Source of the DNA: Phytohabitans maris
GTDB taxonomy: Bacteria > Actinomycetota > Actinomycetes > Mycobacteriales > Micromonosporaceae
Assembly: GCF_031085175.1 (NCBI RefSeq)
Contig: NZ_JAVHUY010000010.1
Location: forward strand, 124,001 to 188,000
Length of the DNA stretch: 64,000 bases
Reading direction: 5' to 3'
In this document: piece after piece, positions 15,958 through 24,510 of the stretch
How positions within the stretch are numbered: position 1 is the first letter of the stretch
Layout of the letters: every line of letters begins with the position of its first letter
Translations under genes and position numbers: made by a program
Notes under the pieces: generated by a model
The model's input: only the letters and a program-made list of their open reading frames with translations
Told to the model about the DNA's origin: nothing
Databases searched by the model: none

Positions 15958-16493
15958 CACTTCACCACCTCCGCGCGGAGCGCGTCGAGCCGGGCCACGG
16001 TGGTGTCGATCCAGCGCAGGTCGGCCTCCAGGTGGAAGAGGCCGTGGTCGGCGAGCAGCCCGTCGACCAGGCTGCCGCCCCGCCGGATCTCGGTCAGCTG
16101 GCGCATCCGCTCCAGGTGGGCGCCACGCTGGATGTCCAGGTACTCATGGGCGGGGCGGTCGAGCATCAGCGCGAGGACGACCTTGCTGAAGAGCACCGAC
16201 TGGAGGTGCGGCTCGGCCTCGAGCGGCTGGACCAGCCACGCGTCGAACTCGGTCGCCCCCGCCTCGGTGATCACGTAGCGCTTGCGCTCCGGCCCGACCC
16301 CCGGCTGCACCTCGCTGATCACCACTTTGCCGTCCCGGGCCAGCCGCCCGAGCGTGGCATACACCTGACCGAACGGAAGCGGGCGGCCGCGGCCGAAGTA
16401 GGTGTCGTAGTCGCGCTTGAGGTCGTAGCCGTGGCTGGGCTCGCGCTCCAGCAGGCCGAGGAGGGTCAACGGGACGCTCATGCCGAGGAGCAT
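15957..16493 (-). CDS. PadR-family transcriptional regulator
   Basis: A 178-residue PadR protein. The winged HTH (about residues 5-80) reads LTLLGLLEREPSHGYDLKRD then GQVYATLGRLARDGKVVISE and GPERKRYVITEAGATEFDAW. The C-terminal half (about 90-178) is the helical Vir_act_alpha_C-like dimer arm. It is the first gene of a coupled operon with an ABC exporter and lies divergent to the KS-ACP-AOS gene with only 39 bases between the two ATGs, filled by GTATA/TATAC boxes; it probably controls both. The ATG at 16481 (MSVPLTLLG) is an alternative start. PadR proteins usually repress until a small molecule or drug binds. Confidence 0.88.
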   Translation of the reverse strand: MLLGMSVPLTLLGLLEREPSHGYDLKRDYDTYFGRGRPLPFGQVYATLGRLARDGKVVISEVQPGVGPERKRYVITEAGATEFDAWLVQPLEAEPHLQSVLFSKVVLALMLDRPAHEYLDIQRGAHLERMRQLTEIRRGGSLVDGLLADHGLFHLEADLRWIDTTVARLDALRAEVVK

Positions 16494-16502
16494 ACCCCGA
16501 GC

Positions 16503-16535
16503 GTATACATCGCGTATATACCCTCGGAGTATATG
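16503..16535. promoter_or_regulatory. Divergent promoter and probable PadR operator
   Basis: The short AT-rich gap between the padR and KS-ACP-AOS starts carries GTATAC (16503-16508) and an inverted repeat ATATAC (16516-16521) / GTATAT (16529-16534) with a 7-base spacer. These AT-rich boxes stand out in very GC-rich DNA. They could be both the two -10 elements and the PadR binding sites. One of the two transcripts would have almost no leader. Confidence 0.55.
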
Positions 16536-19379
16536 GCCTGGTGGGTGTTTACTCCCCGTGTGACGGGTTCTACGGGGGTAGTGCGTTCACCGGTCGCCAT
16601 CGTTGGTCTGGCCTGCCGTTTTCCGGGTGCGGACGGGCCGGAGGCGTACTGGGAGATGATCCGGGAAGGACGGGTCGCGACCGGTCCGGTGTCGCCGCGC
16701 CGGTGGCGGCACCACCACCTGCACCGGCCGGACGACCCGCGGGCGGCCGACTATGCGTACACGGATGTGGTGGCCCACCTCGACGACGTGGAGAGCTTCA
16801 CAGACGCCGGGTACGGGCTGGCGCCGCGCCGCCTGGAGGTCACCGATCCACAGCACCGGCTGCTGCTCACGCTCACCGGCACGGCACTCGGCGGGCGGGC
16901 GATCGGCGATCCCGAGCGCACCGGCGTGTACGTCGGCGCCTCGGTCAGCGAGTACAAGGACCTGCTCACCAGCCGGGTCCGAGCCGGACAGATGGCGGCC
17001 GGCGACCTCGGCGAGCCACTCGACCCCGAAGCGGCCCGGGCCGCCGTGAGCGGCGTGGTCCCAATGCGCGCGTTCACGATGGCCGGCGCGTTGCTCAACC
17101 TGACCGCGGCCACGATCAGCTCCGCATTCGACCTGCGCGGCCCGAGCCTGGTCGTGGACGCCGCCTGCGCCTCCTCACTGCTGGCCGTGCACGAGGCGGT
17201 GGGACACCTGCGCACCGGCCAGGTCGACCTGGCGGTCGCCGGCGGCGTCTACCTCAACCTGGTGCCGGACAACCTCGTCGCGTTCTCCCGGATCGGCGCT
17301 CTGTCCCGGGCCGGCGCGTGCCGGCCGTTCGACCGGCGGGCGGACGGCTTCGTGCTCGGCGAGGGCGCGGCGGTCGTGCTGCTCAAGCGCCTCGACGATG
17401 CGCTTCGCGACGGCGACCCGGTGTACGGGGTGATCCGCGGCACCGGCTGCGCCAACGACGGCCGCGCCGACGGCCCGATGACCCCGCGCCTCGAAGGCCA
17501 GGTCGCCGCGCTCCGCCGGGCGTACGACGACGCCGGCGTGGAGCCGTACACGGTGGGGTTCGTGGAGTGCCACGGCACCGCCACCCCGGCCGGTGACCGG
17601 GTCGAGCTCGCCGCGCTCCGCGAGGTGTTCGGCGGCGGTGTGCACGTCTCCAGCGTCAAGGCGAACATCGGGCACGCGCTGCCCGCCTCGGGGATCGCCG
17701 GCCTTGTCAAGACGCTGCTGGTGCTGCGCCACGGCGTGATCCCGCCGCAGCCCGGATGCGCGGAGCCGATCCCCAGGCTGGCCGACTTTCGCCTGGCCCA
17801 GCGCCCCGAGCCGTGGGCCGGACCGCGCCGCGCCGCCGTCAACTCGTTCGGCTTCGGCGGTACCAATGTGCACCTCGTCCTTGACGAAGGCTCGCCGGAC
17901 GCCGCCCTCCCCGGGCCGGCGCCGGCGGGTGGCCGCCGGTACTGGGCGGTCACTCCCGGGCTGGACCCGGACCCGCCGGGTCCGTCGCGCGGGCTGCTGG
18001 AGGCGATCGCGGCGGCGAGCGACCACCCGGTCGAGGCGCTCCGGCCGGACCAGGCCCTCGTCGCCGACCTCGGCTTCGACTCGCTCATGCTGCTGGACCT
18101 GGAGGAGAAGCTGGGCCTGGAACGGCTGCCACCCGAGCTGGTGCAGCGGACCACGACGATAGGCGACCTGCAGGCGTGGGTGGCCGCGCGTGCGGAGGCA
18201 CCGGCCGACCCGTGGCCCGAGGTGGCCGCGTTCGCCGAGCGCCGGGGACTGCCACAGCGCCTGGGACTGCCCAACCCGTACTTCGTGGCGCACGACGCGG
18301 CGCTCGGCGCGACGACCACAGTGGACGGTGTCGAGCTGGTCGACTTCTCCGGGTACGACTACCTCGGCCTCGCCACCGACCCGCGTGTCGTCGCCGCGGC
18401 GCGGGAGGCGGTCGAGCGGTACGGCACCTCGGTCTCCGCCAGCCGCCTGACCTCCGGCGAACGGCCACCACACCGCGAGCTGGAGAGGGCGATCGCCGGT
18501 CTGCTCGGCGCCGAGGACGCGCTCGCGATGGTCAGCGGCTACGCCACGAACGTCTCGGTGCTCGGCCACCTGCTCGCCCCCGGCGACCTGGTGCTGCACG
18601 ACGCGTACGCGCACGACAGCATCGTGCAGGGCATCCGGCTCTCCGGCGCGACCCGCCGGGCGTTCCCGCACAACGACCTGGCCGCGCTCGAAGAGGCCCT
18701 TTCCGAACAGGCCGGGCGGCACCGCCGCGTGCTGGTGGCGGTCGAGGGTGTGTACAGCATGGACGGTGACCTGGCCGACCTGCCGGCGCTCGCCGACCTG
18801 CGCCGCCGGTACGGCTTCCTGCTCTACGTCGACGAGGCGCACAGCATCGGCGTGCTAGGCCGCACCGGCCGCGGCGCGGGCGAGCACTGGTCGATCTCGC
18901 CGTCCGATGTGGACATCTGGATGGGCACGCTCTCCAAGGCCCTCGCCAGCTGCGGCGGGTACGTGGCCGCCGGCGCCGCGCTCGTCGACTACCTGCGCTA
19001 CACCACGCCCGGCTTCCTCTTCAGCGTCGGCCTGCCACCGGCGGCGACGGCGGCCGCGCTCGCCGCCGTGCGTACCCTCGCCGCCGAGCCCGAGCGGGTC
19101 GAGCGGCTCCGGGCCAACACCGCCCGCTTCCGGACCGCCGCCGCGGCCCACGGCATCGACACCGGCGGCGGCACCGCACCCGTCATCCCGGTACGCGCCG
19201 GCGGGTCCGCGGAGGCACTGCGGCTGAGCGAGCGGATGCGCCAGCGCGGCGTCAACGTCCAGCCGATCGTGGCCCCGGCCGTGGCGGAGGAGGCGGCACG
19301 GCTGCGCTTCTTCGTCAATGCCACGCACACGGCCGAGCAGATCGACCAGACCGTCGAGGCGCTGCGGCTCAGCCGATGA
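16533..19379 (+). CDS. Ketosynthase-ACP-alpha-oxoamine synthase fusion (PKS with PLP off-loading domain)
   Basis: A 948-residue three-domain protein. Residues about 17-435 are a type I PKS ketosynthase (VAIVGLACRFPGADGPEAYW) with the full catalytic triad: Cys212 in VVDAACASSLLAVH, His347 in ECHGTATPAGD, His381 in VKANIGHALPASG. Residues about 480-545 are an acyl carrier domain with Ser517 in ADLGFDSLMLLDL for the phosphopantetheine arm. Residues about 560-948 are a fold-type I PLP alpha-oxoamine synthase (BioF/HemA/serine palmitoyltransferase group), with VDEAHSIGVLGRTGRGAG (Asp767, His770) and Lys802 in GTLSKALASCGGY as Schiff-base lysine. There is no acyltransferase, ketoreductase or thioesterase, so extender loading must come in trans. 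The AOS domain should condense an amino acid with the acyl-ACP, lose CO2 and release an alpha-amino ketone. Start choice is uncertain: ATG 16533 (CGGAG upstream) or GTG 16560/16581. Confidence 0.88.
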   Translation: MAWWVFTPRVTGSTGVVRSPVAIVGLACRFPGADGPEAYWEMIREGRVATGPVSPRRWRHHHLHRPDDPRAADYAYTDVVAHLDDVESFTDAGYGLAPRRLEVTDPQHRLLLTLTGTALGGRAIGDPERTGVYVGASVSEYKDLLTSRVRAGQMAAGDLGEPLDPEAARAAVSGVVPMRAFTMAGALLNLTAATISSAFDLRGPSLVVDAACASSLLAVHEAVGHLRTGQVDLAVAGGVYLNLVPDNLVAFSRIGALSRAGACRPFDRRADGFVLGEGAAVVLLKRLDDALRDGDPVYGVIRGTGCANDGRADGPMTPRLEGQVAALRRAYDDAGVEPYTVGFVECHGTATPAGDRVELAALREVFGGGVHVSSVKANIGHALPASGIAGLVKTLLVLRHGVIPPQPGCAEPIPRLADFRLAQRPEPWAGPRRAAVNSFGFGGTNVHLVLDEGSPDAALPGPAPAGGRRYWAVTPGLDPDPPGPSRGLLEAIAAASDHPVEALRPDQALVADLGFDSLMLLDLEEKLGLERLPPELVQRTTTIGDLQAWVAARAEAPADPWPEVAAFAERRGLPQRLGLPNPYFVAHDAALGATTTVDGVELVDFSGYDYLGLATDPRVVAAAREAVERYGTSVSASRLTSGERPPHRELERAIAGLLGAEDALAMVSGYATNVSVLGHLLAPGDLVLHDAYAHDSIVQGIRLSGATRRAFPHNDLAALEEALSEQAGRHRRVLVAVEGVYSMDGDLADLPALADLRRRYGFLLYVDEAHSIGVLGRTGRGAGEHWSISPSDVDIWMGTLSKALASCGGYVAAGAALVDYLRYTTPGFLFSVGLPPAATAAALAAVRTLAAEPERVERLRANTARFRTAAAAHGIDTGGGTAPVIPVRAGGSAEALRLSERMRQRGVNVQPIVAPAVAEEAARLRFFVNATHTAEQIDQTVEALRLSR

Positions 19380-19453
19380 TGCCCCCTTCCTAGGCAGCGC
19401 CGGCAAGATCGCCGTAAGTTCAGGGGTGGTGATCCGGCAAGGGAGGGACGGCA

Positions 19454-20512
19454 ATGGGCCTCACGATCGGCTACAAGGCGTCGGCGGAGCAGTTCGGGCC
19501 ACGGCAGCTCGTCGAGTACGCCGTGCGGGCGGAAGAGGTCGGCTTGGACAGTGTCTTCGCGTCGGACCACTTCCTGCCCTGGCGGCACGAGGGCGGGCAC
19601 GCGCCGTTCGCGCTGTCCTGGATGGCGGCGGTGGGTGAGCGGACCCGGCGGGTGAAGATCGGCACGAGCGTGCTGACCCCCACGTTCCGGTACAACCCGG
19701 CGGTGATCGCCCAGGCGTTCGCGACGATGGCGCTGCTCTCCGACCATCGGGTGCTGCTCGGTGTGGGCACCGGCGAGGCGCTCAACGAGATCGCGGTCTC
19801 CGGCCTCACCTGGCCGGAGTTCAAGGAGCGCTTCGCCCGGCTGCGGGAGGCCGTGCGGCTCATCCGCGACCTGTGGACCAAGGACGAGGTCAGCTTCGAC
19901 GGCGAGTTCTACAAGCTGGTCAACGCCAGCATCTACGACCGCCCCGAGCGGCCGGTGCCGATATACGTCGCGGCGGGTGGTCCGCTGGTCGCGAAGTACG
20001 CCGGCCGGTCCGGCGACGGGTTCATCTGCACCTCCGGCAAGGGCATGGACCTGTACACGGAGAAGCTGATGCCCGCGGTGGCCGAGGGTGCCGCGGCGGC
20101 CGGCCGCGACGCGGGCCAGATCGACAAGATGATCGAGATCAAGCTGTCGTACGACCGGGACCACGAGGCCGCCCTGGAAAACACCCGCTTCTGGGCGCCG
20201 CTCTCGCTGACCGCCGAGCAGAAGCACACCGTCGACAGCGCCCTGGAGATGGAACGCCTCGCCGACGAGCTTCCGATCGAGCAGGTCGCGAAGCGGTGGA
20301 TCGTGGCCTCCGACCCGGACGAGGCGCTCGCCCAGATCAAGCCGTACGTCGACGCCGGCCTCAACCACCTGGTCTTCCACGGTCCCGGGCACGACCAGGA
20401 GCGGTTCCTGACCCAGTTTGCCGAGGACCTGCTGCCAAGGCTGCGCGCCCTAGGCTCCTCTGGCACCACGGCACGCCCAACGTCGGCGCAGATCAGGTCA
20501 GCAGCTTCGTGA
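19454..20512 (+). CDS. fgd: F420-dependent glucose-6-phosphate dehydrogenase
   Basis: A 352-residue luciferase-like (LLM) TIM-barrel enzyme that oxidises glucose 6-phosphate to 6-phosphogluconolactone and reduces coenzyme F420, feeding F420H2 to other reductases. The match to mycobacterial FGD1 is close over the whole length: [95 protein letters not shown] and [16 protein letters not shown]. The ATG at 19454 has GGGAGGGACGGCA before it. It follows the KS-ACP-AOS gene by 74 bases in the same direction and could be read through from it, though fgd is normally a housekeeping gene. The C-terminus overlaps the converging TetR gene by 20 bases. Confidence 0.95.
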   Translation: MGLTIGYKASAEQFGPRQLVEYAVRAEEVGLDSVFASDHFLPWRHEGGHAPFALSWMAAVGERTRRVKIGTSVLTPTFRYNPAVIAQAFATMALLSDHRVLLGVGTGEALNEIAVSGLTWPEFKERFARLREAVRLIRDLWTKDEVSFDGEFYKLVNASIYDRPERPVPIYVAAGGPLVAKYAGRSGDGFICTSGKGMDLYTEKLMPAVAEGAAAAGRDAGQIDKMIEIKLSYDRDHEAALENTRFWAPLSLTAEQKHTVDSALEMERLADELPIEQVAKRWIVASDPDEALAQIKPYVDAGLNHLVFHGPGHDQERFLTQFAEDLLPRLRALGSSGTTARPTSAQIRSAAS

Positions 20513-21050
20513 GGGACGCGCGCAGCGCGGGCAGGTCGAGCGGCTCGTCCCGCACCAGCGCGTGCACCAGTACGCCGTCGAGGAGGGCCGCCGCGGCCCG
20601 CGCCCCTGCCGGCTCGGCGTGCGCGGCGAGGATCCGCACCAGCCCGTCACCCCACGTCCTGGCCAGCGGGCGCAACTCCGGCCGGCGCGCGGCGGCCACG
20701 TACAGCTCGGTCTCCAGCAGCGCCTGGCCCCGGTCGGCCAGGTAGTCGGCCATCAGCCCGGCCAGCGTCGCCGGTACGTCCGCGCTGCCCTCCAGCGCCG
20801 CCTCCCAGGCGTCCAGCCCGGCGACCATCTCCTCGGTCAGGTGTCGCAGCGCCGCGGCGGACAGGTCGTCGAGGCTGGTGAAGTAGTACGTGGTCGCACC
20901 CAACGGGACCCCGGCCCGCGCGGCCACGAGCCGGTGGGTCAGCCCGGCCACGCCCACCTCGCCGACGAGCTGCCCGGCCGCCTCGACGATCTTTCGCCGA
21001 CGCCCTTCGGGGTCGCGCTTGCTCCGCCCGTCCGGGGCCGGCGAGTTCAA
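20493..21050 (-). CDS. TetR-family regulator of the SMR efflux gene
   Basis: A 185-residue repressor. The TTG at 21050 overlaps the stop of the SMR gene (TTGA), so the two are translationally coupled; the product starts with [20 protein letters not shown]. The HTH (about residues 15-62) has [20 protein letters not shown] and [20 protein letters not shown]. The C-terminal domain is helical. It probably represses its own operon by binding the 26-base palindrome at 21386-21411 in front of the SMR gene, with release by a cationic drug. The gene end overlaps fgd by 20 bases on the other strand. Confidence 0.9.
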   Translation of the reverse strand: MNSPAPDGRSKRDPEGRRRKIVEAAGQLVGEVGVAGLTHRLVAARAGVPLGATTYYFTSLDDLSAAALRHLTEEMVAGLDAWEAALEGSADVPATLAGLMADYLADRGQALLETELYVAAARRPELRPLARTWGDGLVRILAAHAEPAGARAAAALLDGVLVHALVRDEPLDLPALRASLTKLLT

Positions 21051-21370
21051 TGGGCACCGCCCAGGTTGAGGACGACGACACCCGCCACGACCAGCGCGAT
21101 TCCGATGACCTTGGTCGCGGTGATCTGCTCGCTGAGGAAGAGGGCGCCGATGATGACGATCAGCGTGGTGCCGAGGCCGGACCAGATCGCGTAACCGATC
21201 CCGACCTGCAGGCCTTTCTGGATCGCGGTGGCGAGCGCGAGGAACGAGACCGCGTAGGCGCTCAGGCTGGCCAGGGTCGGCCACAGCCTGGTAAACCCCT
21301 CGGTGCTCCTGAGCAGGCTCGTCCCCAACACCTCGGCCCCGATGGCCAACCCGAGCAGCACATACGCCAT
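21047..21370 (-). CDS. Small multidrug resistance (SMR) efflux protein
   Basis: A 107-residue protein with four membrane helices covering nearly the whole chain. It begins MAYVLLGLAIGAEVLGTSLL, in which Glu13 is the conserved membrane-buried glutamate that binds both protons and cationic drugs; WSGLGTTLIVIIGALFLSEQ is the TM3 signature (W-G-G). SMR proteins act as dimers exchanging H+ for quaternary ammonium compounds or guanidinium. The ATG at 21370 is chosen for its GGAGG ribosome binding site. It is the first gene of a two-gene operon with its TetR repressor. Confidence 0.92.
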   Translation of the reverse strand: MAYVLLGLAIGAEVLGTSLLRSTEGFTRLWPTLASLSAYAVSFLALATAIQKGLQVGIGYAIWSGLGTTLIVIIGALFLSEQITATKVIGIALVVAGVVVLNLGGAH

Positions 21371-21385
21371 GACCGCCTCCATCTG

Positions 21386-21411
21386 GTACGCAAGTACATG
21401 TACAAGCGTAC
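21386..21411. promoter_or_regulatory. TetR operator upstream of the SMR gene
   Basis: A 26-base near-palindrome: outer arms GTACGC (21386-21391) and GCGTAC (21406-21411) enclose a perfect core GTACATGTAC (21394-21403), with AA on both sides as the only mismatch. It lies 16 bases upstream of the SMR start. Confidence 0.75.
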
Positions 21412-21429
21412 ACCAAGGCGGGTTGGGAC

Positions 21430-21897
21430 TCAGGAGGTCTCGGGGTCGGTGACGTCGGCGTACGTGGTGTCCAGCGTGGCCAGGGCCGCCTCGGCGTCGA
21501 GGGCGACCGCCACGCCGTGCTCGCCCGCACCCAGGGTGATCTCGCGGCCCCGTACGCGTTCGTCGGCGATGACCGGCCAGCTCGTCGTCGAGCCGAAGGG
21601 GGTGATGGTGCCGCGCTCGTAGCCGGTGGCCTCCTTGGCCGTCGCCGCGTCCGGCATGGAGAGTCGGCTCACGCCGAGCAGCGTGCGCAGCTTGGGCCAG
21701 GAGATGACGCGGCCACCGGGCACGAGCACGAAGAGGAAGTCGTCGCTGCCCCGGCGTACCACTATGGTCTTCACCACATCGGGCACCTCGACGCCCCGCG
21801 CCTCGGCGGCTTCACGCAGGCTGCGCACCGGGCCGTGCCGGATGATCCGATACGCGACACCGGATCTGTCGAGCGCGTGCAGCGCGGCACTTGCCAT
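21430..21897 (-). CDS. YbaK/ProX-type aminoacyl-tRNA deacylase
   Basis: A 155-residue single-domain protein of the YbaK/ProXp/EbsC fold. Visible motifs are YRIIRHGPVRSLREAAEARG, VVKTIVVRRGSDDFLFVLVP and KEATGYERGTITPFGSTTSW, the last containing the conserved lysine that reads Cys- or Pro-tRNA and the GxxxPFG-like loop. Such proteins hydrolyse mischarged tRNA in trans and keep translation accurate. The start ATG at 21897 gives MASAALHALDRSGVAYRI, the family norm. It is divergent to the patatin gene with only 18 bases between the two start codons, so one of the transcripts probably begins inside the other gene. Confidence 0.88.
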   Translation of the reverse strand: MASAALHALDRSGVAYRIIRHGPVRSLREAAEARGVEVPDVVKTIVVRRGSDDFLFVLVPGGRVISWPKLRTLLGVSRLSMPDAATAKEATGYERGTITPFGSTTSWPVIADERVRGREITLGAGEHGVAVALDAEAALATLDTTYADVTDPETS

Positions 21898-21915
21898 GCA
21901 CAGCAGACTATCCGC

Positions 21916-24510
21916 ATGGCTGTCCGAAGCTCCGGCGAAGCGCGCCAGGCCCTCCAGCGGCTCATCGGCTCGGCGCGGGTGCCGTACGCGACGCTGCTGC
22001 GCGAGGGTGACCTGCCCGGTGGCCTCACCGTCCCCGACCCCGCCGGCGGCCAGCGGTGGCTCTGGTCCGAGCCGCCGCCTGGCACGGTCGGTGGATACGG
22101 CGACCCCGAGACGTACGCGCTTTCCGGCGCACCACCGCAAGTATGGGAACCACCACACACAGTGGACGGCGCCGACGACGAGACCTGCCGGTCGTACATG
22201 CGGCACAGTGTCGACCTCACCATGCGCGGCGGCACCACCTCCGGTGTCGTCTACCCGCTCGCGGTCTGCGAAGTGGCCAGCCGCTTCCGGGTGCGCAACG
22301 TCGGTGGTGCCTCGGCGGGCGCGATCGCGGCCGCGGTCACCGCAGCGGCGGAGGTGGGGCGCAGCAGCCAGCTCCCGGCCGAGCGGTACGCGCCACTGTC
22401 CGAAGAGGAGCGTCAGGCCGGGCATGTGCGGCCGGGCTTCGTCGGCATGTCCGACACGATCGCGTGGCTGGCCGAGGTGTCGGCGGAGGACCTCGGCGGC
22501 GAGCGCGACGCGTACCGGCTGGCCCAGCTCTTCCGCCCCGGCCCGCGCGACCGGCGGCTCTACGCGCTCGTCACCGCGTTCATGCGCAAGCAGGTGTGGG
22601 CCGGCGCGCTGGCGCTGGTGCTGGCGTTCGGCAACTGGTCCAAGCTGTTGATCGCCACGCTGATCGCCGCCGGCCTCTGGCTCGCGGCGTGGGTCGGCGC
22701 GCGGCTGCCCTCATGGCCGGCGGTCGACCGGCCCGGTGGCGGCCACGACTGGTGGCGGTACGCCTGGGCCGCGCTCGACCTCTACCTCTTCTTCAACACC
22801 GTAGGGGCGCTGCTGGTGCTCGCGCCGATGGTGCTGAGCCGGTCGTCGAAACCTCTGCCACCCCGCTGGCTCACGCTGCTCACCAGCGTCTCCAGCCAGC
22901 ACCACACCGAGCGGCGGCTGCTGTCACTCTCGTTCTGGCGCCCGCTGACGGCCGTGGCCGTCCTGGCGGTCACGGCGGTCTTCACCTGGCTGCGCTGGTG
23001 GGACTGGGTCGCCGGCGCGCTGGCCGGCGCGATACTCAGCCTGGCGATGGGCGCGGTCGTCGCGACCAGCGCCTGGCGCTACTTCGCGACCGTGGGTCGC
23101 CGGGGCTTCGGGCTGCTCGCCGGCTCCGCGCCGCGGACCGCGCGGCGCCCGTCGGAGTTTCTCGCCGGTGCGGCACGGCCCACCGTTCCCCGGTCGGTGA
23201 TCCCGTGGCTGAGCGACTGCCTCAACGAGGTCGCCGCGCTCGACGAGGGCGAGGTGCTGCGCTTCGGGCACCTGTGGCAGGGGCGGTCGTTCAAGCCCCT
23301 GGCCGAGGCGACGCCGGACGTCCTCGAGCTGGCCCAGGATCCGCAGCGGCGGCTGGTCAACCTCGAGCTGATCACCACCGACCTGTCCCGCCAGCGCCCG
23401 TACCGCTTTCCGCTCACCGCCGCCGACCCGGGCGACCCGGACGCGGACGCCCTCTACTTCCGGATGGAGGATCTCGCGGACGGCGACGACGCGGTCTTCC
23501 CGCCGGACGTCATCGAGGCGATGCGCGACCCGAACCCGCGGACGGTGCCGCAGACCGAGCACGACGCCGAACCCGTCACGCTGCACCGGCTGCCCGACCC
23601 GTGGAACCTCCCGGTCATCTTCGCGGTGCGGCTGAGCCTCGCGCTGCCCGGGCTCTTCAAAGCCATCCGCCTGTACCGGCTGGCGCCGGCCACCGAGATC
23701 GGCGACGAGTTCGGCCGGGGCATCCGCGACCACGCGCGAAACCGTCTCATGTGGCCGGAGGACGGCAAGCGGCGCGCGCAGGAGCTGTGGTTCTCCGACG
23801 GCGGCATCACCTCCAACTTCCCGGTGCACCTCTTCGACTCGCCGCTGCCGCGCTGGCCCACGTTCGGGCTCAACCTCGGCCAGCACCCGTACCAGTTTCC
23901 GCATCAGGACGTGTGGCTGCCGCAGGACTGGGAGCAGGCCGTGGCGCCGGCGACCGACCTCGGTGGGGGCGGCGCGCGGTTTCTCGGGTCTATCTTGGAC
24001 ACCGCGCGGTCGTGGCGTGACTCGATGCAGACCGCGATGCCCGGGTACCGCGGCCGGGTGGCCTGGGTGCGGCAGCGTACCGACGAGGGCGGCACCAACC
24101 TGTACATGCCGCGCGAGATCATCGCCTCGATGGCGCTGCGCGGCGCGCTGGCCGGCGCCCGGCTGACCCGCCGCTTCGGGCACGAGGCCCAGTGGGACCG
24201 GCACCGGTGGCTGCGGCTCCGCTCCACAGTAGACAACCTGGACGAGCTGCGCGGGTCGGTGCGGGGGAGCATGCCGTACTACGCCGACATCCTCGCCGGG
24301 CGCGAGGAGTTTCTGCGGCGGGCCGCGGTCGACTACCCGTACGACCCGCCGGGCGGGGTGGCGGCCACCTGGTTCGAGCCGGGCGATCCGGCGTTCTGGC
24401 CGGCCGCCGGCGCGCTGCTGGACAACCTGACCAAGGGCGACGCCGGCGAGATGCTCACGCGGGGATCGCCTCGCCCGCAGCCGGATCTGCGGCAGGTGCC
24501 ACCGGAGTAG
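21916..24510 (+). CDS. Large patatin-like phospholipase with inserted membrane region
   Basis: An 864-residue protein. The patatin oxyanion loop is MRGGTTSGVVYPLAV (residues 103-117), the nucleophile elbow NVGGASAGAIAAAVT with Ser133, and the dyad Asp628 is in WFSDGGITSNFPVH. Catalytic Ser and Asp are normally 150-200 residues apart; here almost 500 separate them because the middle (about 220-390) holds several membrane helices (AGALALVLAFGNWSKLLIAT, LIAAGLWLAAWVGARL, LTAVAVLAVTAVFTWL, LAGAILSLAMGAVVATS). Such membrane patatins occur in actinobacteria; a lipid acyl hydrolase acting at the membrane is the expected role, with physiological substrate unknown. The ATG at 21916 is chosen because it leads directly to the domain. 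The 3' end overlaps the converging dehydrogenase gene by 56 bases. Confidence 0.85.
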   Translation: MAVRSSGEARQALQRLIGSARVPYATLLREGDLPGGLTVPDPAGGQRWLWSEPPPGTVGGYGDPETYALSGAPPQVWEPPHTVDGADDETCRSYMRHSVDLTMRGGTTSGVVYPLAVCEVASRFRVRNVGGASAGAIAAAVTAAAEVGRSSQLPAERYAPLSEEERQAGHVRPGFVGMSDTIAWLAEVSAEDLGGERDAYRLAQLFRPGPRDRRLYALVTAFMRKQVWAGALALVLAFGNWSKLLIATLIAAGLWLAAWVGARLPSWPAVDRPGGGHDWWRYAWAALDLYLFFNTVGALLVLAPMVLSRSSKPLPPRWLTLLTSVSSQHHTERRLLSLSFWRPLTAVAVLAVTAVFTWLRWWDWVAGALAGAILSLAMGAVVATSAWRYFATVGRRGFGLLAGSAPRTARRPSEFLAGAARPTVPRSVIPWLSDCLNEVAALDEGEVLRFGHLWQGRSFKPLAEATPDVLELAQDPQRRLVNLELITTDLSRQRPYRFPLTAADPGDPDADALYFRMEDLADGDDAVFPPDVIEAMRDPNPRTVPQTEHDAEPVTLHRLPDPWNLPVIFAVRLSLALPGLFKAIRLYRLAPATEIGDEFGRGIRDHARNRLMWPEDGKRRAQELWFSDGGITSNFPVHLFDSPLPRWPTFGLNLGQHPYQFPHQDVWLPQDWEQAVAPATDLGGGGARFLGSILDTARSWRDSMQTAMPGYRGRVAWVRQRTDEGGTNLYMPREIIASMALRGALAGARLTRRFGHEAQWDRHRWLRLRSTVDNLDELRGSVRGSMPYYADILAGREEFLRRAAVDYPYDPPGGVAATWFEPGDPAFWPAAGALLDNLTKGDAGEMLTRGSPRPQPDLRQVPPE

